The notes below the pieces were generated by a model. It was not told the DNA's origin. It ran no database searches and was given only the letters and a program-made list of their open reading frames with translations. The translations under genes and the position numbers were made by a program. From Rhodospirillaceae bacterium (lineage in GTDB: Bacteria; Pseudomonadota; Alphaproteobacteria; GCA-2721365), in assembly GCA_002721365.1 (NCBI GenBank), contig PBKC01000097.1:1-33899 (forward strand): a stretch of DNA of 33,899 nucleotides. The letters run 5' to 3'. Shown here in pieces: positions 1 through 8,001 of the stretch. Numbering within the stretch: the stretch's first letter is position 1; every line of letters starts with the position of its first letter.

Positions 1-773
1 CCGTAGTCGGGGATGCCCAGCGTATAGCCGCCGTCGACGGTGAACAGGCCGCCGGTGCAGTAGGCGGCGGCAGACGACAGCAGGAAGGCGACCAGCGCCG
101 CCACGTCGGCCGGCCGGCCGAAATCGCCGAGGGGGATGCGGGCGCGTTTCGCCGCCGCCTCGGCGCGACCTTCCGGTGCCTCGCTCATCGCCTTTACGCG
201 CTCGGTGGCGATCACCCCCGGCAGGACGGCGTTGACCAGGATTCCGTGGCGGCCCCATTCCACCGCCAGCACCTTGGTGAGCTGGTTCAGGCCGGCCTTC
301 GACGACGCGTAGTGGGCGACGCCGGGACGGGCGAGCGTGCTGGCGGTCGAGCCGATATTGACGATCCGGCCGGGCCGCCCGGCGTCGACCAGCCGCCGCG
401 CCAGCGCCTGGGCGGCGAAGAACGGTGTCTTGAGATTGAGGCCGAGGACCCGGTCCCATTCGTCCTCGCCGAGGTCGAGAGAGGGCGTCACCGGATAGAG
501 GCCGGCGACGTTCACCAGGGCGTCGAGACCGCCGAGAGCGTCCCAACCGCGCGCGACCATCGCCTCGGCGGCGGCGGCCGAGTCGAGATCGCCGACGATC
601 GCAACAGTTTGCGCTCCCTTCTCGGCCAGCGCCGCCGCGACCGCCTCGACGGCCGGGTCGCGGTCGGCGAGGGCGACGGCGGTCCCCGCCCCGGCCAGGG
701 TCTCGGCGATCTCGCGGCCGATGCCGGCGGCAGTGCCGCTGACCAGGACATTTCCGACGGCAAGAGCGGCCAT
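1..773 (-). CDS. SDR family oxidoreductase (3' end beyond window)
   Basis: Short-chain dehydrogenase/reductase that would reduce or oxidise a carbonyl/hydroxyl substrate with NAD(P)(H) in the cytoplasm; the substrate cannot be read. Translating the minus strand gives a near-complete Rossmann fold: a cofactor loop SGTAAGIG near residue 13, an LVNVAG structural motif (usual form NNAG), the catalytic serine in IVNIGSTAS, the YASSK Tyr/Lys pair, and a C-terminal GGLFTVDGGYTLG typical of the family end. About 257 codons are open to the window edge, so at most a few residues are missing. The ATG is preceded by AGAGG at good spacing and lies 5 nt after the stop of the ABC ATPase gene, so it is probably the last gene of that operon. 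That suggests it acts on the imported compound or its product (inference). Confidence 0.85.
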   Translation of the reverse strand, partial: MAALAVGNVLVSGTAAGIGREIAETLAGAGTAVALADRDPAVEAVAAALAEKGAQTVAIVGDLDSAAAAEAMVARGWDALGGLDALVNVAGLYPVTPSLDLGEDEWDRVLGLNLKTPFFAAQALARRLVDAGRPGRIVNIGSTASTLARPGVAHYASSKAGLNQLTKVLAVEWGRHGILVNAVLPGVIATERVKAMSEAPEGRAEAAAKRARIPLGDFGRPADVAALVAFLLSSAAAYCTGGLFTVDGGYTLGIPDY

Positions 774-778
774 GGGGT

Positions 779-1768
779 CTACCTCTCGTCCAGCGTTTCG
801 GCGAAGTGGCAGGCGGAGAAGCGCCCGCCGTCGATGTCTCGCAGCAGCGGCTCCTCGGCCGCGCAGCGGTCGGCGGCCCAGTCGCAGCGGGTGCGGAAGC
901 GGCATCCCGACGGCAGGCTGGCCGGGTTCGGCGGCTCGCCCTTCAGCGCGAAATCCTCGGTGATGCGCCGGCCGCCCGGCTCCGGGATCGCCGCGAGCAG
1001 CGAGCGGGTATAGGGATGGCGCGGATCAGCGAAGATGCGCTCGGTCGGACCGATCTCGACGATCTTGCCGAGATACATCACCGCCACCCGGTCGCAGAGC
1101 ATCCGCACCACGGCGAGGTCGTGGGAGATGAACAGATAGGTGAGCCCGTATTCGGCGCGGAGCCCCTGGAGAAGCTTGAGGATCGTCGCCTGCACCGAGA
1201 CGTCGAGGCCGGAGGTCGGCTCGTCGAGGATCAGCACCTTGGGATGCAATGTGAGGATGCGCGCGAGGCCCACCCGCCGCTGCTGGCCGCCCGAAAGCTC
1301 GTGCGGGAACAGGCCGAGATGGCCTTCCGGCAGCCCGACCGAGCGGATCGCCGCCCGCACCGCCTCCGCCCGCTGGGCCTTGCTCATATCCGGGCGGTGG
1401 ACGACCAGCGGCTCGGCAAGCGAGCTCGCGATCTTCCAGCGCGGATCGAGCGAGGCGCCGGGGTCCTGATAGACGTATTGCAGCCGGCTTCGGATGCGGC
1501 GATAGGCGCCCTTGGACAGGCCCACGAGGTCCCGGCCCTCGAAGTCGACCCGGCCGCCCGTCGCCGGGTGAAGCCCCATCAGCGTCTTGCCGAGGGTCGA
1601 TTTCCCGCAGCCGGACTCGCCGACGATGCCGAGGATCTCGCCCTCGCGGACGTCGAAGCTCACCCCGTCGAGCGCCCTCAGTTCCCCCTTGCGCCGGCCC
1701 AGCGCGTCATGAAGGGGGAAATGCTTCGCAAGGTCGCGGACCGCGAGCACCGTCTCGCCCGCGGTCAT
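779..1768 (-). CDS. dppF: Oligopeptide/dipeptide ABC transporter ATPase, DppF/OppF type
   Basis: One of two ATPases that power an inner-membrane importer of peptides, or of related cargo such as nickel or oligosaccharides. The 329-residue protein has Walker A (GESGCGKST, about 50-58), signature LSGGQ (158-162), Walker B ending LILDEP (178-183) and the switch His in FISHD (216). The C-terminal oligo_HPY region has the Cys-containing GCRFRTRC stretch typical of Dpp/Opp ATPases, which in some members binds an iron-sulfur cluster (family knowledge). The ATG overlaps the stop of the upstream ATPase by 4 bp (ATGA), so the two are translationally coupled. The frame is open further upstream, but that part is read out of frame inside dppD and is not protein-like. 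Cargo is unknown because no binding protein is nearby. Confidence 0.9.
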   Translation of the reverse strand: MTAGETVLAVRDLAKHFPLHDALGRRKGELRALDGVSFDVREGEILGIVGESGCGKSTLGKTLMGLHPATGGRVDFEGRDLVGLSKGAYRRIRSRLQYVYQDPGASLDPRWKIASSLAEPLVVHRPDMSKAQRAEAVRAAIRSVGLPEGHLGLFPHELSGGQQRRVGLARILTLHPKVLILDEPTSGLDVSVQATILKLLQGLRAEYGLTYLFISHDLAVVRMLCDRVAVMYLGKIVEIGPTERIFADPRHPYTRSLLAAIPEPGGRRITEDFALKGEPPNPASLPSGCRFRTRCDWAADRCAAEEPLLRDIDGGRFSACHFAETLDER

Positions 1769-2838
1769 CGCGGCGGCTCCATCGGATCGGGGTGGTAGCA
1801 GCGGAGGGCGTGGCCGGCCTCGGGCATGTCCACCGGCGGCCGATGCTCGCCGCATTCGCTGCCGGCGTTGGGACAGCGCGGATGAAAGCGGCAGCCGCCG
1901 GGCGGATGGACGAGGCCGGGAATCTCGCCGGGAATCTCCCTCACCGAGCCGTCGGGGCGCGGCAGGCTTTCGAGCAGCCGGCGGGTATAGGGATGGGCCG
2001 GATGGGCGAAGAAGCGGTCGATCGGCGCCGACTCCACCTCCTGGCCGGCATACATGACGACGATCCGGTCGCAGAGTTCGTAGGCCGTGCCGAGATCGTG
2101 GGTGGTGAAGAGGACGGAGATGCCGCGCTCCTTCACCAGCCGCCGCAGCAGCGCCAGGATCTGGGCCTGGATGGTGACGTCGAGAGCCGTCGTCGGCTCG
2201 TCGGCAATGATGAGGCGAGGCTCGGTCAGCAGCGCCATGGCGATCACCAGCCGCTGCCGCTGCCCGCCGGAGAACTGATGCGGGTATTTCCTCAAGGCCG
2301 CCTCGGGATCGGGAATCTGGACGGCGCGCAGGGCCTCCAGAACCCGCGCCCGGTCGGCGCGCCGCCGCTTGTGGGGATAGGGCGTGAACAGGCCGGGCCA
2401 GCGTCCGCGCCGCGCTTTGCCGTCCGGCGACTTCCACTTCATCAGCTCCATGATCTGGGTGCCGACGCGAAACACCGGGTTGAGCGATCCCAGCGGGTCC
2501 TGCGGGATGTAGGTGATGCGCCGGCCGCGGATTGCGTCGTTCATGGCGCGCGCCGGCAGCGTCAGGAGGTCGGTACCGTCTAAATCGATACGGCCGCTCT
2601 CGATCACGGCCGGCGGTCGCGGCAGGATGCCCAGGATGCTGCGGGCGAGCGTGGTCTTGCCGCAGCCGGACTCGCCCACCAACCCCACCACCTCGCCGCG
2701 GCCGATCTCCAGGTTCACGCCGTCGAGAACCTGGGCACGGCCGGCGTCGGTGTCGAAACCGACCCTAAGACCCGCGACGGACAGCAGCGGCGGCACGGCG
2801 GCCTGGACTCTTTCTGAGGCGTGGGTCGAGGACGTCAC
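1765..2838 (-). CDS. dppD: Oligopeptide/dipeptide ABC transporter ATPase, DppD/OppD type
   Basis: Partner ATPase of the DppF-like protein. Of 357 residues, Walker A is at about 55-62 (GESGCGKT), signature FSGGQ at 189-193 (Phe for the usual Leu), Walker B IIADEP at about 210-215, and the switch His in FTTHD at 247. The C-terminal oligo_HPY segment has a GCRFHPRC cysteine cluster. A basic stretch around 135-164, rich in K/R, lengthens the helical subdomain relative to typical DppD proteins. The start is GTG. It lies inside the 3' end of dppC, a 74-bp overlap that is long for this operon type. An in-frame GTG at 2796 (residue 15), with AAAGAG upstream, would cut the overlap to 32 bp and is equally plausible. 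Confidence 0.9.
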   Translation of the reverse strand: MTSSTHASERVQAAVPPLLSVAGLRVGFDTDAGRAQVLDGVNLEIGRGEVVGLVGESGCGKTTLARSILGILPRPPAVIESGRIDLDGTDLLTLPARAMNDAIRGRRITYIPQDPLGSLNPVFRVGTQIMELMKWKSPDGKARRGRWPGLFTPYPHKRRRADRARVLEALRAVQIPDPEAALRKYPHQFSGGQRQRLVIAMALLTEPRLIIADEPTTALDVTIQAQILALLRRLVKERGISVLFTTHDLGTAYELCDRIVVMYAGQEVESAPIDRFFAHPAHPYTRRLLESLPRPDGSVREIPGEIPGLVHPPGGCRFHPRCPNAGSECGEHRPPVDMPEAGHALRCYHPDPMEPPR

Positions 2839-3652
2839 GCAGTCCGTCGCCCAGGAGGTTGAAACCCATCACGACGAGGAAGATCGCAAGCCCCGGCGCC
2901 AGTGCGTACCACCACGCCATCGGCAGGAACTCGCGGGATTCGGCGACCATCCGCCCCCATTCGGGCACCGGCGGCTGCGCCCCGAGGCCGAGGAAGCCCA
3001 ACGCCGCCGCGGTAAGGATCGTGAATCCCATCCCCAGCGAAATGCGGACGATGATCGCCGAGGAGATGTTGGGGAGGATGTGGAGGACGATCAGCCGCCA
3101 GGGGCTCGCCCCCAGGGCCTCGGTCGCCTCGATGAACACCTCGTTCTGCAGGCGCTTCGTCTCCGCGTAGACCAGGCGGGTGAACCACGGCCAATAGGTG
3201 AGCGACAGCGCCAGGATGACGTTCGGCAGGCTCGGCCCCAGGGTCTGCGCGATGGCGATCGCCAGGATCACCTGCGGCACCGCCAGGAACACGTCCGAGA
3301 TGCGCATCAGGAGGTCGCCGAACCAGTTGGCGTAGAACGCGGCCAACAGGCCGATCGGCACGCCGATCAGCAGCGACGCCCCCACCGCGACGACGCCGAT
3401 GACGATGGTGAGCCGCGCCCCGAACAGGATGCGGCTGTAGATGTCGCCCCCCATGCGGTCGGTGCCGAACAGATGCTCGGCCGACGGTGGCAGCAGGCGG
3501 AGCTCGGGGTGGATCTCCCACACGTCCTCGGGATGCGTCGCCAGAAGCGGGGCGAACAGCGCCACCAGGACCAGGAGGACGATCAGCACGAGGCCGATCA
3601 GGGCCACCCTGTCCTCGGCGATCTTCCTGAGGATCCGGGCGAAACCGCTCAT
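2765..3652 (-). CDS. dppC: Dipeptide/oligopeptide ABC transporter permease, DppC type
   Basis: Inner-membrane permease forming half of the translocation channel. The 295 residues start with the conserved N-terminal helix, followed by the family's loop motif HLFGTDRMGGDIYSRI (about 60-75). About five further hydrophobic spans follow. The cytoplasmic EAA loop, which contacts the ATPases, reads EATEALGASPWRLIVLHILPN-like. The protein ends near [13 protein letters not shown], the usual DppC terminus, followed by a basic tail that overlaps the next gene. The ATG overlaps the dppB stop by 4 bp. Confidence 0.92.
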   Translation of the reverse strand: MSGFARILRKIAEDRVALIGLVLIVLLVLVALFAPLLATHPEDVWEIHPELRLLPPSAEHLFGTDRMGGDIYSRILFGARLTIVIGVVAVGASLLIGVPIGLLAAFYANWFGDLLMRISDVFLAVPQVILAIAIAQTLGPSLPNVILALSLTYWPWFTRLVYAETKRLQNEVFIEATEALGASPWRLIVLHILPNISSAIIVRISLGMGFTILTAAALGFLGLGAQPPVPEWGRMVAESREFLPMAWWYALAPGLAIFLVVMGFNLLGDGLRDVLDPRLRKSPGRRAAAAVRRGS

Positions 3653-4656
3653 GCGGCGCTCCGCCTGGGATCGATCAGCACCAGGACGACGTCCACCGCG
3701 AGGTTCACCAGCATGTAGATGACGCCGGCCCAGACGGTGAAGCCGAGGACGGCGTTGTAGTCCGACATCACGATCGAGTTGACGGCGTAGTAGCCGAGGC
3801 CCGGCCAGTCGAACACCGCCTCGATCACCACCGCTCCGGCCAGCAGGATGCCGAACAGCAGGCCGATCTGGGTCACCGTGGCGACGAGCGCGTTCCGGAG
3901 CACGTATTTCCAGACGATCACCGAGGGCGGAAAGCCCATCGCCCGCTCATGCAGCACGTAGGGGCTCTGGATCACGTCGAGGACGCCGGCGCGGGTGAAG
4001 CGGACGATCGTGGCGAGCGCCGGGAAGGCGAGGGTCAGCGCCGGCAGCAGGAGATGGCTGAAGGCGTTGCCGAAGCCCTCCCAGTCGCCGTCGATCAGCG
4101 TGTCGATCAGCAGGAAGCCGGTGACGGTCGGCGGCGGGAAGCCGTCGAAGCGGCCGCCGAGCGGCAGCCAGTCGAAATGCATCGCGAAGGCGAGCTGCAG
4201 CATGATCCCGAGCCAGAAGCTCGCGATCGCCAGCCCGGACACGGTGACGATCCGGACGACATGGTCGAGCAGCGAATTGCGGCGCAGCGCCGAGACGACG
4301 CCCAAGGGAATCCCGACGACGATCGAGAAGATCATCGCCACCAGCGTCAGCTCGATGGTCGCCGGCAGGCGTCCCAGCAGATCCTCCACCACCGGCCGGC
4401 CGGTGAACAGGCTCTCCCCGAGATCGCCCTGCACGAGATTCTGGACGTAGTACCAGAGCTGGACGACCAGCGGCCGGTCGAAGCCCAGTTCCTCCCGCAG
4501 TGCCGCCACCTGCTCAGGCGTCGCCGTGTCGCCGGCGGCCAGGCGCACCGGGTCCGCCGGGATCACATGCGAGATCACGAAGGTGATGACGATGATGCCG
4601 AACACGCTCGGCACCAGCCACAGCAGGCGCTTGACGATGAAGGTCAGCAGATACAT
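3649..4656 (-). CDS. dppB: Dipeptide/oligopeptide ABC transporter permease, DppB type
   Basis: The other channel-forming permease and the first gene of the five-gene minus-strand operon. Of 335 residues, the N-terminal membrane helix reads KRLLWLVPSVFGIIVITF. The DppB loop follows (DPVRLAAGDTATPEQVAALR, then GDLGESLFTGRPV near 97-110), with about five more membrane spans and a typical C-terminal LVNLAVDVVLVLIDPR. The EAA loop is divergent (HERAMGFPPSVIVWKYVLRNA, with RAMGF in place of RAKGL). No gene for a periplasmic binding protein lies upstream. The upstream gap instead holds two hairpin repeats, so the binding protein is encoded elsewhere. The Shine-Dalgarno sequence is weak. Confidence 0.92.
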   Translation of the reverse strand: MYLLTFIVKRLLWLVPSVFGIIVITFVISHVIPADPVRLAAGDTATPEQVAALREELGFDRPLVVQLWYYVQNLVQGDLGESLFTGRPVVEDLLGRLPATIELTLVAMIFSIVVGIPLGVVSALRRNSLLDHVVRIVTVSGLAIASFWLGIMLQLAFAMHFDWLPLGGRFDGFPPPTVTGFLLIDTLIDGDWEGFGNAFSHLLLPALTLAFPALATIVRFTRAGVLDVIQSPYVLHERAMGFPPSVIVWKYVLRNALVATVTQIGLLFGILLAGAVVIEAVFDWPGLGYYAVNSIVMSDYNAVLGFTVWAGVIYMLVNLAVDVVLVLIDPRRSAA

Positions 4657-4763
4657 CGGGCGTCGCCAGGAACGGGAGGGCAGACCCTACACGCGGCCAC
4701 GGGAGACTCAAGCCCCGCGTCTCGGCTCGCCCCTCACACCATCGCTCGTTATCCCCAACCGTC

Positions 4764-4786
4764 ATGGCATGGCTCGCCCATGCCAT
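4764..4786. repeat. Intergenic hairpin repeat (9-bp stem, 5-nt loop)
   Basis: ATGGCATGG and its exact reverse complement CCATGCCAT flank the loop CTCGC. The element is framed by CCGT on the left and CCACGACTTTCC on the right. The layout matches the other intergenic elements in this window and resembles dispersed palindromes common in alphaproteobacterial genomes. It sits upstream of dppB. Confidence 0.6.
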
Positions 4787-4824
4787 CCACGACTTTCCGG
4801 CGCAGGCCGCACGCCGAGGCGGAA

Positions 4825-4863
4825 CAGCCGTCATGCCACGATCAAGTCGTGGCATGACGGCTG
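4825..4863. repeat. Perfect 17-bp inverted repeat with TCAAG loop
   Basis: CAGCCGTCATGCCACGA is followed by the loop TCAAG and the exact reverse complement of the first arm. On the minus strand the loop reads CTTGA, the same loop as the element near 12922, so this is a family member in the opposite orientation. It lies between the start of dppB and the end of the MetE-like gene and could also act as a terminator-like hairpin for the latter, though no T-run follows it. Confidence 0.7.
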
Positions 4864-4879
4864 AGGTGCGTAGGGGCCC

Positions 4880-5995
4880 CTACCCCCACACCTCGGCCGC
4901 GACCTCGACGACGAGTGCGAGCTTGGCGATCTCGTCGTCCAGGGTGATCTCGTTGCCCTCGACGGTGCTGGCGAAGCCGCATTGGGGGCTCAGGGCCAGC
5001 CGCTCCAGCGGCGTGAAGCGGGATGCTTCCTCGATCCGGCGCTTGAGGCCGTCCTTGCTTTCGAGCGTCCCGCGCTTGGTGGTGACGAGGCCGAGAACGG
5101 CGACCTTGCCCTCGGGGAGATAGCGCAGCGGCTCGAAGCCGCCCGCCCGCTCGGTGTCGTATTCGAGGAAGTAACCGTCGACGTCGATCTGGTTGAACAG
5201 CACGTCGGCCACCGGCTCGTAGCCGCCCTCGGCGACCCAGGCACTGCGGAAATTGCCGCGGCAGAGATGCATGGTGACGGCCATGTCCTTCGGCCGGCCG
5301 GCGATCGCACCATTGATCAGGCGGGCATAGGTGACGGGGAGCGTATCGGGGTCCTCGCCGAGGCCCCGCACCTGCTCGCGGAGCTTCGGGTCGCAGAGAT
5401 AGGCGAAGTTCACCTCGTCGATCTGGAGATAGCGGCAGCCGGCGTCGGCGAGGTCCTGGACTTCCTCGCTGTAGACCCGCGCCAGGTCCTCGTAGAAGGC
5501 GTCGAGATGGGAATAGGCGGTCTCGTCGATCGCCTTGCGCCCGCCCCGGAAATGCATGGTGCTGGGCGACGGGATGGTGAGCTTCGGTACCGCCCGCGAG
5601 ACCGACTGCAGAAAGCGGAAATGGTCGACAAAGATCGGCTGCGGCCGGGCGAGCCTGCCGGCAATGCGGAGGCCGGGCGGCGCCAACTCGATGTCGCCGG
5701 CGTCGGTGTGGAACCGCGCCTTCATCTTTGGCGGCACCACCTCGGCGTTCTCGAACTTCTCGAGGAAGTCGAGATGCCACCAGGTGCGCCGGAACTCGCC
5801 GTCGGTCGCCGCCTGGAAGCCGAGATCCTCCTGAAGCGCGACCACGGCGCGGATCGCCTCGTCCTCCACCGCGCGAAGGCCCGCGGCATCGAGCCGACCC
5901 GCCTTCTTCGCCTCGCGCGCCTCCACCAGCATCGGCGGGCGCAGCAGGCTTCCGACATGGTCGGCGCGGAACGGGGGCGTGGTGCGGTGCGCCAT
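4880..5995 (-). CDS. Cobalamin-independent methionine synthase family protein (MetE C-terminal domain type)
   Basis: Zinc-dependent methyltransferase of the MetE/UROD-like TIM-barrel family; homologues transfer a methyl group to a thiol such as homocysteine. At 371 residues it corresponds to the MetE catalytic half alone. The N-terminus has the conserved RADHVGSLLRP. Zinc-ligand candidates are His243 and Cys245 (MHLCRGN), an acidic residue near Glu279, and Cys339 (SPQCGF). Its ATG lies 4 nt after the pcaB stop and has GAGGAG upstream overlapping the end of pcaB, so it is co-transcribed with the protocatechuate genes. A role in handling methyl groups released from methoxylated aromatics is possible but is only inference. 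True methionine synthesis cannot be told apart by reading. Confidence 0.85.
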   Translation of the reverse strand: MAHRTTPPFRADHVGSLLRPPMLVEAREAKKAGRLDAAGLRAVEDEAIRAVVALQEDLGFQAATDGEFRRTWWHLDFLEKFENAEVVPPKMKARFHTDAGDIELAPPGLRIAGRLARPQPIFVDHFRFLQSVSRAVPKLTIPSPSTMHFRGGRKAIDETAYSHLDAFYEDLARVYSEEVQDLADAGCRYLQIDEVNFAYLCDPKLREQVRGLGEDPDTLPVTYARLINGAIAGRPKDMAVTMHLCRGNFRSAWVAEGGYEPVADVLFNQIDVDGYFLEYDTERAGGFEPLRYLPEGKVAVLGLVTTKRGTLESKDGLKRRIEEASRFTPLERLALSPQCGFASTVEGNEITLDDEIAKLALVVEVAAEVWG

Positions 5996-5999
5996 CTTC

Positions 6000-7211
6000 T
6001 CACTCCTCGGTCGGCGGTCCGGTTCGGGCAGCGACGGCGGCGCGGGCGCGTGCTACCACCCTGTCGACGACGCCACCGGCATCGCCGAGATGGGCGGCGG
6101 GGTCGAGGGCGGCCTCGGTGTTGGTGCCGCCCAGATTGGCGCGCATCCGCTCCGTATCGACCGTGAAGCGGCGCGCCAGGTCGTCGGCCTGGGCCAACGC
6201 CCCCGCTGTCAGGATCACCGCCTGGGGCAGGGCCAGCGCCTCGCTCTGCCAGGCGCCGGCCGCACGCTCGTGCTCGCCGGCCATGGCAGTCATCATCGGC
6301 GCGACCTGAGCCTGAATGCTCGAAGCGGCCGCGCGGATATGGGCGGCCTGCACGGGGTTGCGCTTATGCGGCATCGAGCTCGACCCGCCACGGCCGGGCT
6401 CCACCGGCTCGGCGACTTCGCCGACCTCGGTCTGAGCCATCAGGACGATATCGCCGGCGAACTTGGCGAGGTTGCCGGCGATCAGTCCCAGCACCGCCAC
6501 GAATTCGACGAGGGAGTCGCGCCGGGAATGCCAGGGTGCTTCCGGCACGCCGAGCCCGAGCTCCTGGGCGAAGGCCTCCACCACCGCGCGGCCGTTGTCG
6601 CCGAAGGAGTCGAGCGTCCCTACCGGTCCACCGAGCTGCACCCGGAGAAGACGCGGCCGCAGTTCCTCCAACCGTGCAAGATGATCGACGAACGGCGCCA
6701 GCCAGAGCGCGCATTTGTAGCCCAAGGTCACTGGCAGGGCCTGCTGCTGGAAAGTCCGGCCGATCATCACCGTGTCCCGGTGCTGCTCGGCGCGGTCGGC
6801 GAGCGCCGAGATCAGGCCGACGAGATCGGCCTCGATCGCCGCCAGCGCCTCGCGAAGCTGCAGGACGAGCGCGGTATCGACGATGTCCTGGGTCGTCGCC
6901 CCCCAATGCACCCAGAGACCGGCCTCCGGCCCCGTCGCCTCGGCAAGCGCGCGGATCAGCGCCGTGATCGGCTGGCCGGTCTTGGCGGTACCTTCGCGGA
7001 GCGCGTGGATGTCCGGCACGAGGGACTGGGCGGCGGACGTAATCGCCGCCGCCGCTTCGGCCGGCACGAGGCCCACCTTGGCTTCAGCGCGGGCAAGCGC
7101 GGCCTCGGCCTCCAGCATGTAGGCGATGCGGCGCGGGTCGCTGAACAGAGCCCGCATCGCATCGGTTCCGAACAGGTCGTCGTAGAGGCCGGGTTCGAAG
7201 TTCGCGGTCAT
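6000..7211 (-). CDS. pcaB: 3-carboxy-cis,cis-muconate cycloisomerase
   Basis: Converts beta-carboxy-cis,cis-muconate, the product of protocatechuate 3,4-dioxygenase, to gamma-carboxymuconolactone in the beta-ketoadipate pathway. The 403-residue protein belongs to the fumarase/aspartase superfamily. It shows HWGATTQDI (102-110), GRTFQQQALPVTLGYK (about 151-166) and the signature loop GSSSMPHKRNP (276-286), whose serine region provides the catalytic base. It is somewhat shorter than the roughly 450-residue Pseudomonas enzyme. The assignment over adenylosuccinate lyase rests on the motif wording and on pcaG and pcaH just upstream on the same strand. The 210-bp gap before it is filled largely by a palindromic repeat. 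Confidence 0.9.
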   Translation of the reverse strand: MTANFEPGLYDDLFGTDAMRALFSDPRRIAYMLEAEAALARAEAKVGLVPAEAAAAITSAAQSLVPDIHALREGTAKTGQPITALIRALAEATGPEAGLWVHWGATTQDIVDTALVLQLREALAAIEADLVGLISALADRAEQHRDTVMIGRTFQQQALPVTLGYKCALWLAPFVDHLARLEELRPRLLRVQLGGPVGTLDSFGDNGRAVVEAFAQELGLGVPEAPWHSRRDSLVEFVAVLGLIAGNLAKFAGDIVLMAQTEVGEVAEPVEPGRGGSSSMPHKRNPVQAAHIRAAASSIQAQVAPMMTAMAGEHERAAGAWQSEALALPQAVILTAGALAQADDLARRFTVDTERMRANLGGTNTEAALDPAAHLGDAGGVVDRVVARARAAVAARTGPPTEE

Positions 7212-7275
7212 GCATGCTTACCCGAGCGGAGGCGACGGGTTTTGTCCGTTCTGTCGCGCCTCTCGGCGCGACCCA

Positions 7276-7396
7276 CCTCACCCTCCCCGCCGAAGCGATG
7301 CTTTGCCGGGTCCCCTCCCTCTCCCCCGCAGGCGGCGGAGAGGGCGACATTCTTTCTCCCTCTCCGCCCCTGGGGGTGGAGAGGGCTGGGGTGAGG
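7276..7396. repeat. Nested palindromic repeat between pcaG and pcaB
   Basis: The outer arms are CCTCACCC (7276-7283) and GGGTGAGG (7389-7396). Inside are two separate hairpins that both use the arms CCCTCTCC and GGAGAGGG (7317-7344 and 7358-7385). Such CCCTCACC/CCCTCTCC modules recur between genes in many alpha- and betaproteobacterial genomes (general knowledge). It interrupts an otherwise tight pca operon and may affect mRNA stability or partial termination. Confidence 0.75.
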
Positions 7397-7421
7397 CGGG
7401 GGCGAAGACGCGCTCACTGCC

Positions 7422-8000
7422 TCACACGTCGAAGAACACCGTCTCGCCGTCGCCCTGCAAACGGATGTCGAGGCGCCAGACGGGCATGTCCCCGCCCTCC
7501 TCGCAGGTGGCGAACAGCGTCCGGCGTGCGGCCTCGTCCTCGATCGCGCCCAGCACCGGGTCGGTATCGTTGAGGGGGTTGCCGGCAAAATAGATGCGCG
7601 TCGTCAGATAGTTCAGAAGCCCGCGGCTGAACAGCGTCAGCGCGATATGCGGCGCCTGGAGGGTGTTGCCGCGTCCCGGCACCGGGCCGGGCATGATGGT
7701 CTCGAACCGGTACCGGCCGTCATCGTCGGTGCGGCAGCGCCCCCAGCCGGTGAAGGCGGAATCGAGCGGGGCGTCTTCCCGCCGGTCTTCGGGATGGGCA
7801 TAGCGCCCATCGGCGTTGGCCTGCCAGATCTCGACCATCGCGTCGGGGACGACCGCGCCGTCGCCGTCGGTGATCCGGCCGGTGACGACGATGCGCTCGC
7901 CGCGGGTCTCCGGCCGCACCAGAACCTCCAAGCCGTCATGGATCAGTGCGTGATGAAAGAAAGGCCCGATCGTCTGCGAGGCGGTCAGTCCGCGCGCCAT
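7422..8000 (-). CDS. pcaG: Protocatechuate 3,4-dioxygenase alpha subunit
   Basis: Structural subunit of the intradiol ring-cleaving dioxygenase that opens protocatechuate between its two hydroxyls. The 192 residues start with GLTASQTIGPFFHHAL, typical of PcaG. The intradiol core EIWQANADGRYAHPED (about 58-72) is followed by a PHIA segment where the catalytic subunit has PHIH. Ala120 thus replaces an iron-ligand His, as expected for the non-catalytic alpha chain. The start lies 1 nt after the pcaH stop region, so the two subunits are coupled. Confidence 0.95.
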   Translation of the reverse strand: MARGLTASQTIGPFFHHALIHDGLEVLVRPETRGERIVVTGRITDGDGAVVPDAMVEIWQANADGRYAHPEDRREDAPLDSAFTGWGRCRTDDDGRYRFETIMPGPVPGRGNTLQAPHIALTLFSRGLLNYLTTRIYFAGNPLNDTDPVLGAIEDEAARRTLFATCEEGGDMPVWRLDIRLQGDGETVFFDV

Positions 8001-8001
8001 C

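Noticed and set aside
2513..3718. Long plus-strand open frame opposite dppD/dppC
   Set aside because: It is antisense to well-supported permease and ATPase genes and its translation is rich in Arg, Gln, Asp and His without any fold; typical of GC-rich antisense frames.
4764..4863. CRISPR array
   Set aside because: The hairpins are few, differ in sequence and lack regular repeat-spacer spacing; no cas genes are present.
5979..7394. Plus-strand open frame opposite pcaB
   Set aside because: The opposite strand encodes pcaB with full motifs; this frame is low-complexity and has no recognisable domain.
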